A stretch of 43,741 nucleotides of DNA from Nocardioides mangrovi. Its GTDB lineage: Bacteria > Actinomycetota > Actinomycetes > Propionibacteriales > Nocardioidaceae. The notes below the pieces were generated by a model, which had not been told where the DNA came from, did no database searches, and was given only the letters and a program-made list of their open reading frames with translations. The stretch covers positions 1 to 43,741 of the forward strand of contig NZ_JAIQZJ010000023.1 in NCBI RefSeq assembly GCF_020073815.1, read 5' to 3'. The position numbers and the translations under genes were made by a program. Below are positions 16,438 to 22,325 of the stretch, in pieces. Position 1 is the stretch's first letter. Each line of letters starts with the position of its first letter.

Positions 16438-17775
16438 TCAGCTCCCCGTCAGGGCCTGGTAGAAGTTGCGCATCGCCGTCTCGGGCGTGGTGAGCCCGCG
16501 GTCGACGGCGATCCGGACGGCGCCGATCAGGAAGCGCTCGGGGACCACGCCCGGGTCGATGCCCTTGGCGAGCCGGCCCGCGGCCTCCTCGATCATGGCC
16601 TGCTGGCGCGGCTCGAAGGTGATCACCTGGCGCAGGGACTTCTCGCCGAGCGAGGGGAACTTCGTGTAGCAGATCGAGTCGACGACGATCTGCGTCGCCT
16701 CCTTCTGCGTGGCCAGCATCGCGCGTGGGATCGTGGTGCCCGCGGTGGACGGGAAGAGGCGGCGCCAGAGCCGGTCGTAGTCGGTCGCGATGCTCTCGAA
16801 GCCCATCCGGCGCAGCAGGTGGGTCGACAGCCCGGTCCGCAGGTACGGCGTCGGGTGCACCCCGTGCGGGGAGTAGGCGAGCACCTGCTCGGGGCTGCGC
16901 CCGATCACGTCCATCAGCGACGCGACGAAGGCCTCGCCGCCGAGCATGCAGCCCAGCAGGTCCGCGAAGATCTCGCGGTTCCACCGCGCCCAGGTGCGCG
17001 CGACCGGCCGCGGCAGGCCGCCGGCGATCAGCGCGCGGTACATCGTGCGCGGGATCGCGTTCTCCAGCTCGAGCTCGTTCTGCAGGTTGTGGCAGACCTC
17101 GTGGAGGATCGCGCCCATCGTCCAGGGGTTGACCATCCGGTGGTAGGGCAGCTGCACGAGCGGGAACGGGTTGAGCTGCCGGCCGAGCTTGCGCAGCGGG
17201 ATGTTGCGCCGGTACGTCGCGGGCGAGAAGCCGGTCCGCATGTAGGCGAAGGGAGCCGGGCTCGGGATCGACCGCGGCTTCCCCAGGTGCATGTGCACGT
17301 GCTGGTAGCAGTCGAGCGCGATCTTGTCGCAGGCGTAGAGCCAGTCACCGAAGGCGCCCTGCCGCTGGCCGAAGAGCTCGAAGTAGAAGTCCCACACCCG
17401 CTCGGTGGCCCGCACCCAGTCGTGGGCCTTCGCCTTGCTCCGGAGCAGCTCGGAGAGGTCGACGGCGCCCGGGTTGCGGACGGCCGACCGGCCGGACCGC
17501 TCGACCTCGACGACGGCCCGCTCGAGGGGCTTGCGCAGCCGGGCGAGCAGCTCGTTGACGGCCTGGATGTGCGCCTCGGAGGGCCGGGCGATCGACGTAC
17601 CGAACTCGGTGCGACGGAAGTCGCGCAGCGCCTCGAGGTGCCGGCGGACGTTGACGCCCTGGCCGGTGGCGAAGGACTCCAACGGGGAGTGACGGGCGGG
17701 TGCGGAGTCGGCCCTCCGCACCCGGGTGACGACAGGTACGGGGGGTCCGACCACCCGCTCAGCGACGGCGGACAC
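16438..17775 (-). CDS. Putative HEVCH zinc metallopeptidase
   Basis: I do not recognise the whole family, but the 445-residue protein has a zinc-peptidase signature: ILHEVCHNLQNE with zinc-binding H225 and H229 and catalytic E226. NREIFADLLG follows, with E268 as likely third ligand in the ExxAD layout of gluzincins. HGVHPTPYLRTG near residue 294 recalls the HP-x-R motif after the active site of M48-like enzymes. No signal peptide or membrane segment is evident, so it is probably cytosolic. The start is a GTG overlapping the acidic-repeat protein gene by 17 bp, implying coupled expression. By position it is the best candidate to process the acidic proteins, or to act as a toxin or effector. 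Neither role is demonstrated. Confidence 0.7.
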   Translation of the reverse strand: MSAVAERVVGPPVPVVTRVRRADSAPARHSPLESFATGQGVNVRRHLEALRDFRRTEFGTSIARPSEAHIQAVNELLARLRKPLERAVVEVERSGRSAVRNPGAVDLSELLRSKAKAHDWVRATERVWDFYFELFGQRQGAFGDWLYACDKIALDCYQHVHMHLGKPRSIPSPAPFAYMRTGFSPATYRRNIPLRKLGRQLNPFPLVQLPYHRMVNPWTMGAILHEVCHNLQNELELENAIPRTMYRALIAGGLPRPVARTWARWNREIFADLLGCMLGGEAFVASLMDVIGRSPEQVLAYSPHGVHPTPYLRTGLSTHLLRRMGFESIATDYDRLWRRLFPSTAGTTIPRAMLATQKEATQIVVDSICYTKFPSLGEKSLRQVITFEPRQQAMIEEAAGRLAKGIDPGVVPERFLIGAVRIAVDRGLTTPETAMRNFYQALTGS

Positions 17776-18724
17776 GACGGGCCGCCTGCGGCCGCCGGGT
17801 CACCGGGCGACGGATGCCCCGGTTGTACGAGCTATAGGGGCGCCGGACGCCACGACCGTGGACCCGGTAGCGACGACCGCGGCCGCGGGCCCAGCGGGCC
17901 CGGCGGTGCCAGCGGCGGTCCCAGTGGTTGACCGCGCGGATCGCGCGCCGCCGGCGGCGCGGCCCGAGCACCCGCCCGGTCATCGTCCCGAGCGTGCGCA
18001 CCACCGTGGTGGCGTCGATGTCGCGGCCGTTCGCGGCCTGGTCGGCGAGGCTCTGCGCGGTGCGCTGGAGCACCACCGGCAGCGCGCGCACCATCCGGCG
18101 CGTCTGCGGGTTGCGCCGCAGCTGCCGCACGATCCGGCTCGCGCCCTTGACCAGCGTCGGGGCGTTGCGGGCGATCAGCTTCGCCGCGCGGGGGATGAGC
18201 TTGGAGGCGAGCGGCACCAGCGCCCCGACGAAGGCCTCGGCCTCCGCCTCGCTCTGCGCCCGCTCGGCGCGTACGGCGAGGTGCGCCATCGACTCGGCGT
18301 CGCGGTAGATCCGGCGGACCGGGTTCACGAACCCCTCCGCCTCCTCCTCGGCCTCGTCCTCGAACTCGTCCTCGAGCTCCATCTCGGACTCCATCTCGGC
18401 CTCGGCCTCCGCCTCGAACTCGAACTCCATCTCGGCTTCGTCCTCGTACTCACCCTCGTACTCGCCCTCGCCGAGGAGGGAGCCGGCGATCTTCGCCAGG
18501 CCGCCGAGGAACGCCTCGTCCTCGAACTCGTCCTCGAACTCGTACTCCGACTCGAGCTCGTACTCGTCCTCGTACTCCTCCTCGCCGAGGAGGGAGCCGG
18601 CGATCTTGCCGAGCGCGCCGAGGAACGCCTCGTCCTCGTACTCCTCCTCCAGCTCGTCCTCGTACTCGAACTCGTCCTCGTACTCGCCCTGGATGGCGGG
18701 GTAGCGGTGGTTCAACGTGGTCAT
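17759..18724 (-). CDS. Acidic-repeat/basic-tail protein B (FLG-repeat)
   Basis: This 321-residue protein has three parts. Residues 13-130 are almost entirely Glu, Asp, Tyr, Phe and Ala (for example EYEDEFEYEDELEEE), interrupted by two copies of a glycine-rich amphipathic segment at residues 34-47 and 72-85 (FLGALGKIAGSLLG and FLGGLAKIAGSLLG). Residues 165-204 (starting FVGALVPLASKL) form a cationic amphipathic stretch without acidic residues. The last 80 residues are Arg-rich with Tyr and Gly (RRRRRAIRAVNHWDRRW). ATG at 18724 is preceded by AGGAGCAGGAG. It is a paralogue of the next upstream gene. No signal peptide is seen. Function unknown: a masked amphipathic-peptide precursor or a self-assembling polyampholyte are both possible. 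Confidence 0.78.
   Translation of the reverse strand: MTTLNHRYPAIQGEYEDEFEYEDELEEEYEDEAFLGALGKIAGSLLGEEEYEDEYELESEYEFEDEFEDEAFLGGLAKIAGSLLGEGEYEGEYEDEAEMEFEFEAEAEAEMESEMELEDEFEDEAEEEAEGFVNPVRRIYRDAESMAHLAVRAERAQSEAEAEAFVGALVPLASKLIPRAAKLIARNAPTLVKGASRIVRQLRRNPQTRRMVRALPVVLQRTAQSLADQAANGRDIDATTVVRTLGTMTGRVLGPRRRRRAIRAVNHWDRRWHRRARWARGRGRRYRVHGRGVRRPYSSYNRGIRRPVTRRPQAARRVRRR
18470..18511 (-). repeat. FLG repeat copy B2
   Basis: Encodes FLGGLAKIAGSLLG (residues 72-85 of protein B), set between acidic runs. It is one of four near-identical units. Confidence 0.85.
18584..18625 (-). repeat. FLG repeat copy B1
   Basis: Encodes FLGALGKIAGSLLG (residues 34-47 of protein B), 38 residues before copy B2. 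Flanked by EYEDEA on the left and EEEYEDE on the right. Confidence 0.85.
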
Positions 18725-18782
18725 GTCGGCTCCTGCTCCTAGATCGACTCGTGTCGGGTTCCGGGCGGCGCTGAGATCGGGC

Positions 18783-20096
18783 TCAGCGCCGCTTCCTGGC
18801 GGTCACGGGGACGGGGCGGCCGCTGGGGACGGCACCCCTCGGGACCTTGACGTCGCTGACGACCTTGATCGTGCGGGCCGGTCGACCGCCTCGCGCAGGG
18901 ACGCGCACCGGGGTGACGACCCGGACGACGCCGGGACGCGGCCGCCCGACCGGGGCACCGGCACGGACGGTGCGGACGTTGGTCGGCCGGCGGCGCACGG
19001 TGACCGGGCGACCGCGGCGGACGACGTTGGCGGGGCGGTAGCCAGGGCGGCGGTAGCCGGTCCGCGGACGGCCGCGGTAGGCGCGCGGGCGGCCGTGGCG
19101 GACGCCGCGACGACGGCGGTGCACGTGGGCCAGGCCGCGGGCGTGGCGACGCGCGACGGCGCGCTGCCAGCGCGGGTCGGTCATCACCCGGTCGGCGCTG
19201 GCGCCGAGCACGGTGCCGACGTCCGCCGGGGTGAGGCGGCGGCCGGACGCCTGCAGGCGGGCGAGGGTGCTGGCCGTGGAGCCGACGATGCCGGGCACCA
19301 GGCGCAGGCCCTGGCGAGAGCTGCGGTTGCGGTGCAGGACCTGGGTCAGCACCGAGGCGCCGCGCAGCAGGCTGGGCAGCAGCTGCTCCAGCTCCTGGCG
19401 CTCGCGCGGGCTGATCGACAGCGACACGGCGGACCCGATGAAGCTCTCCGCCTCGGACTCGGACTCGGTCACGGTCGCCCGCGCGGCGAGGTACTCGGCC
19501 TCGGCCTGCGCCGACGACACCGGCGCGGTCGCCATCTCTTCCAGCTCGCCCTCGAGCTCGTCCTCGAACTCGCCCTCGAGCTGGGACGTCACGACCTTCG
19601 CGAGCATGCCGGCGGCGGGTCCGCCGAGGACGGTCGCGAGCTTCGGTGCGGCGAACTTGATCACCTTCTTCCAGGGCACCTTGCGCAGCGCCCGGCCGAT
19701 CCGCTTGAAGAAGTACTCCTCCTCGGACTCGGCCTCGAACTCGTACTCCTCCTCGCCGAGGAGGGACCCGGCGATCTTGCCGATCGCGCCGAGGAAGGCC
19801 TCGTCCTCGTACTCGTCCTCGAACTCGCCCTCGTACTCCCACTCGGACTCGTCCTCCGACTCGTACTCGTCCTCGAGCTCCCACTCGGACTCGCCCTCGT
19901 ACTCGTCCTCGAACTCCGACTCGAGCTCCATCTCGAACTCGTCCTCGAACTCGCCCTCCAGCTCGTCCTCGAACTCGTACTCCTCCTCGCCGAGGAGGGA
20001 CCCGGCGAGCTTGGCGATCCCGCCGAGGAACGCCTCGTCCTCGTACTCCTCCTCGAGCTCGTACTCGTCCTCGAACTCGGTCGACGCCTGGGTCAT
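18783..20096 (-). CDS. Acidic-repeat/basic-tail protein A (FLG-repeat, cationic insert)
   Basis: This 437-residue protein is the first gene of the operon. Residues 7-128 are dominated by Glu/Asp/Tyr/Ser and hold two FLG units at 23-36 and 101-114. Residues 129-169 switch abruptly to a cationic amphipathic segment (FFKRIGRALRKVPWKKVIKF, then an Ala/Gly/Pro-containing hydrophobic half) with ten Lys/Arg and no acidic residue. This is followed by more acid (LEGEFEDELEGELEE). Residues about 208-300 form a helical domain shared with protein B. The rest is Arg/Pro/Val-rich and strongly basic. ATG at 20096 is chosen because AGAGGA lies upstream. An in-frame extension to 20189 lacks acidic composition and is not supported. 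Function unknown. Confidence 0.78.
   Translation of the reverse strand: MTQASTEFEDEYELEEEYEDEAFLGGIAKLAGSLLGEEEYEFEDELEGEFEDEFEMELESEFEDEYEGESEWELEDEYESEDESEWEYEGEFEDEYEDEAFLGAIGKIAGSLLGEEEYEFEAESEEEYFFKRIGRALRKVPWKKVIKFAAPKLATVLGGPAAGMLAKVVTSQLEGEFEDELEGELEEMATAPVSSAQAEAEYLAARATVTESESEAESFIGSAVSLSISPRERQELEQLLPSLLRGASVLTQVLHRNRSSRQGLRLVPGIVGSTASTLARLQASGRRLTPADVGTVLGASADRVMTDPRWQRAVARRHARGLAHVHRRRRGVRHGRPRAYRGRPRTGYRRPGYRPANVVRRGRPVTVRRRPTNVRTVRAGAPVGRPRPGVVRVVTPVRVPARGGRPARTIKVVSDVKVPRGAVPSGRPVPVTARKRR
19587..19712 (-). other. Cationic amphipathic segment inside protein A
   Basis: Residues 129-170 contain ten Lys/Arg, no Asp/Glu, a Pro-Trp hinge and a hydrophobic second half with GGPAAG. 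The layout (basic amphipathic helix, hinge, hydrophobic helix) recalls cecropin-type peptides. The resemblance is compositional, not demonstrated homology. Confidence 0.6.
19755..19796 (-). repeat. FLG repeat copy A2
   Basis: Encodes FLGAIGKIAGSLLG (residues 101-114 of protein A), with acidic runs on both sides. Confidence 0.85.
19989..20030 (-). repeat. FLG repeat copy A1
   Basis: Encodes FLGGIAKLAGSLLG (residues 23-36 of protein A), 78 residues before copy A2. Confidence 0.85.
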
Positions 20097-20320
20097 CGCA
20101 CTGTCCTCTCTGCCCGGAAGCCCCCGTGCCCTGGAAGCCCTGTGTGGCGACCAGTGAACGGGCAGCGTCGTCCGGCGCGGCAGTCCCACGAGCGGGCGTC
20201 GCGCGGCCGGGGTCGCCGACGTCGGGTCACCGGTCCGGGGTCCTCCCGACGCGTCTCGCGCATCGGCGTCTCACCCCTGCGGGCGACCCCGAACGTGCGA
20301 CTGGCGCGGGTCCGGTGCCA

Positions 20321-20354
20321 TGCGGGATTCACCGGTGCACCGGTGAATCCCGCA
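20321..20354. repeat. 34-bp perfect palindrome
   Basis: TGCGGGATTCACCGGTG is followed at once by its exact reverse complement. As RNA it could form a long hairpin that ends the response regulator transcript, although no T-run follows. As DNA it could be a dimeric regulator site for the acidic-repeat operon. Confidence 0.85.
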
Positions 20355-20371
20355 CTCCTCAGGGGATGCAG

Positions 20372-20402
20372 CGCCTGAGAAGTGACGGGGTCGCCTGAGA
20401 AG
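20372..20402. repeat. Direct repeat CGCCTGAGAAG, 20-bp period
   Basis: CGCCTGAGAAG occurs at 20372-20382 and 20392-20402, two helical turns apart, between the response regulator stop and the palindrome. It may be a tandem regulator site. Confidence 0.6.
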
Positions 20403-20431
20403 CAGGCCCGGGACGCCTCGCGGGCCGAGCG

Positions 20432-21073
20432 TCAGAGGCGCAGCCAGGCGAGGACGGCGCGCACCCGGCGGTGGTCGTCCTCGTCGAGGGGCAGGTCGAG
20501 CTTCGCGAAGATGCTGTTGATGTGCTTGGCGACGGCCTTCTCCGACACGTGCAGGTGCGCGGCGACGGCGCCGTTGGAGCGGCCCTCGGCCATCAGCGCG
20601 AGCACCTCCTGCTCCCGCGCCGTGAGCCGGTCGAGCGGCTCGTCGTGCTGGCGGGCCATCACCGTTGCGACGACCTCGGGGTCGAGGACGGTGCCGCCCG
20701 CGGCGACCCGGCGTACGCCGTCGACGAACTCCGCCACGTCCGAGACCCGGTCCTTGAGCAGGTAGCCGACGGCACCCACGCCACTGGCGAGCAGCTCGCG
20801 GGCGTAGAGCTGCTCGACGTACTGCGAGAGCACCATGACCGGGAAGCCCGGCCGCTCCGCGCGTACGGCGATCGCGGCCCGCAGGCCCTCGTCGGTCTGC
20901 GTCGGCGGCAGGCGTACGTCGAGGACCGCGGCATCGGCGTCCGGGTCGCGCAGCGCCTGGTCGAGCGCCGGCGCGTTGTCGACCGCGTGGAGGATCGTGA
21001 AGCCGTTGCCCTCGAGCAGCTGGATCAGGCCGGCGCGGAGGAGGGCGTGGTCTTCGGCGAGGACAAGTCGCAC
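20432..21073 (-). CDS. NarL/LuxR-family response regulator
   Basis: The 213-residue protein has a receiver domain (VRLVLAEDHALLRAG, phospho-aspartate in AVLDVRLPPT at about D52, lysine in LLKDRV) and a C-terminal LuxR helix-turn-helix (LTAREQEVLALMAEGRSNGA, then SEKAVAKHINSIFAKLDL). The GTG start is preceded by GGAGGTTCC and lies inside the 3' end of the histidine kinase gene (49-bp overlap), so the pair is co-transcribed. Likely targets are the divergent MMPL transporter at 22326 and possibly the acidic-repeat operon directly downstream. Both are inferred from position only. Confidence 0.93.
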   Translation of the reverse strand: MRLVLAEDHALLRAGLIQLLEGNGFTILHAVDNAPALDQALRDPDADAAVLDVRLPPTQTDEGLRAAIAVRAERPGFPVMVLSQYVEQLYARELLASGVGAVGYLLKDRVSDVAEFVDGVRRVAAGGTVLDPEVVATVMARQHDEPLDRLTAREQEVLALMAEGRSNGAVAAHLHVSEKAVAKHINSIFAKLDLPLDEDDHRRVRAVLAWLRL

Positions 21074-22173
21074 GGAACCTCCAGGGTGACCAGGGTCGGG
21101 CCGCCGGGTGGGCTCGACACCGACATCGTGCCGTCGAACGCCGCCAGGCGCCGCATCACCCCGAGCATGCCGGTGCCCGTGCCGGGATCGGCGCCGCCAC
21201 GCCCGTCGTCGCCGACGACCGCACGCAGGGTGCCGCGCCCGGCGACCTGCTCGTGGCTGAGGGCGATCCAGGCGTGCCGCGCGCCCGAGTGCTTGCCGAT
21301 GTTGGCGAGGCACTCGGCGACGCCGAAGTAGACGGCGGACTCGACGGGTGCGGGCGGTCGGCCCGGGAGCCGGACGTCGACCTGCACCGGGATCGCCATG
21401 TCGAGCGCGATGGCCTGCACGGCGCCGCCGATCCCGCGGTCGGCGAGCACCGGCGGGTGGATGCCCCGGACCACCGAGCGGAGGTCGCCGATCGCGGCGC
21501 TCGTCGTCTGGCGCGCGTCCTGCACCATCCGCCGGGCGGCCTCGGGGTCCTCGTCGAAGGCGGCCTCGGCCATGCCCAGGCTCATCGACAGCGCGACCAG
21601 CCGGGCCTGCGCGCCGTCGTGCAGGTCGCGCTCCAGCCGGCGCAGCTCGGTCGCGTTGTGGTCGACCACCTCGGCCCGGCTCTCGGCCAGCGCCTGCACC
21701 CGCCGCTCCAGCACCTCGGTGCGGCTGTAGGCCAGGAAGAACCGGTCGAACATCGCACGCCCCGCCATGATCGGCGGCGTCGCGAACCACCAGATGAAGC
21801 CGGTGACCACGCCGAGCAGCAGGACGATCACCAGGATCGACACGACGATGCCGACCACGGGCGCCACGAACAGCCAGGCGAGGTCGCGCCAGGTCATCGG
21901 GTCGGCGAGCACCGTGCGCGCCTTCGCGAAGAAGCCGCCGTCGGGCAGCGGCCGGTAGGGGACCGGGACCGGGGTGCCGAGCGTGCGGGCGGCCATCGTG
22001 CGGTGCAGGTTCGCGATCGCCCGGGTGGCGACGACCGTGCCGGCCAGGATCGGCAGCCCGATCCAGACCACGACCAGCACCCCGCCGACGATCCAGAGGA
22101 CCAGCAGCACGATGAGCACGAAGGCCAGGAAGAGCTGGGCCACGGCGTACCCGGTCAGGCGAAGGCGTTCCAC
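21025..22173 (-). CDS. NarL-type sensor histidine kinase
   Basis: The 382-residue protein starts with membrane segments near residues 8-45 and 101-130 that form a short sensor module. A HisKA_3 dimerisation helix follows, with the phospho-histidine in RLERDLHDGAQARLVALS (H185). The ATP-binding domain has ECLANIGKHSGARH as N-box and DDGRGGADPGTGTGMLG as G-box. The GTG at 22173 follows GAGAGGA and opens the membrane segment, so it is preferred to upstream in-frame codons. Kinases of this class often sense membrane or envelope stress. It is divergent from an MMPL transporter gene, and the signal is unknown. Confidence 0.92.
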   Translation of the reverse strand: MERLRLTGYAVAQLFLAFVLIVLLVLWIVGGVLVVVWIGLPILAGTVVATRAIANLHRTMAARTLGTPVPVPYRPLPDGGFFAKARTVLADPMTWRDLAWLFVAPVVGIVVSILVIVLLLGVVTGFIWWFATPPIMAGRAMFDRFFLAYSRTEVLERRVQALAESRAEVVDHNATELRRLERDLHDGAQARLVALSMSLGMAEAAFDEDPEAARRMVQDARQTTSAAIGDLRSVVRGIHPPVLADRGIGGAVQAIALDMAIPVQVDVRLPGRPPAPVESAVYFGVAECLANIGKHSGARHAWIALSHEQVAGRGTLRAVVGDDGRGGADPGTGTGMLGVMRRLAAFDGTMSVSSPPGGPTLVTLEVPCDLSSPKTTPSSAPA

Positions 22174-22325
22174 GCCACCATCCTCTCGGGTGGGCCCGAC
22201 CTCCGCAGTGGTGCTGGCACCACCACGTCTCGGGTGTCCACGCCCCTGATCTTCTCCGCGCGCGACCCGACGCTGGAAGCACCTACCAACTTCCGCACGT
22301 CGAGGACCCGAGGAAAGAGACGGCC
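22174..22325. promoter_or_regulatory. Divergent promoter region, histidine kinase/MMPL transporter
   Basis: The 152-bp gap holds an imperfect dyad GGAAG-N10-CTTCC at 22275-22294, a possible response regulator site just upstream of the MMPL ribosome binding site (AGGAAAG). No confident core promoter is visible. Confidence 0.35.

Larger units (their letters stand above)
20097..20431. promoter_or_regulatory. Intergenic region upstream of the acidic-repeat operon
   Basis: This 335-bp gap separates the response regulator stop from the start of protein A and should hold the operon promoter. I see no confident -35/-10 pair. It contains GGAAGCCC twice (20116-20123 and 20133-20140), a 34-bp perfect palindrome (20321-20354) and an 11-bp direct repeat (20372-20402). 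Short open frames here look like chance. Confidence 0.55.

Noticed and set aside
18470..20030. True homology of the FLG units to animal antimicrobial peptides
   Set aside because: The likeness is in length, charge layout and FL start only. Short glycine-rich amphipathic segments arise easily, so only analogy is claimed.
18300..20090. CRISPR array or non-coding tandem repeat
   Set aside because: The repetitive GAG/GAC/TAC pattern is in-frame protein low complexity. There are no regular repeats with unique spacers.
12653..20096. Extracellular contractile injection system or phage tail cluster
   Set aside because: No sheath, tube, baseplate, spike or AAA ATPase homologue is recognisable. Only the HExxH motif and low-complexity proteins recall such clusters.
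20097..20189. N-terminal extension of protein A
   Set aside because: The extra residues are basic and unlike the acidic N-terminus of its paralogue. A good ribosome binding site precedes 20096.
20093..20332. Small Arg-rich open frame upstream of protein A
   Set aside because: It starts inside the palindrome, lacks a ribosome binding site and has the composition expected by chance in G/C-rich DNA.
20432..22173. Single hybrid kinase-regulator gene
   Set aside because: The kinase and regulator are in different frames with a 49-bp overlap, so they are two genes.
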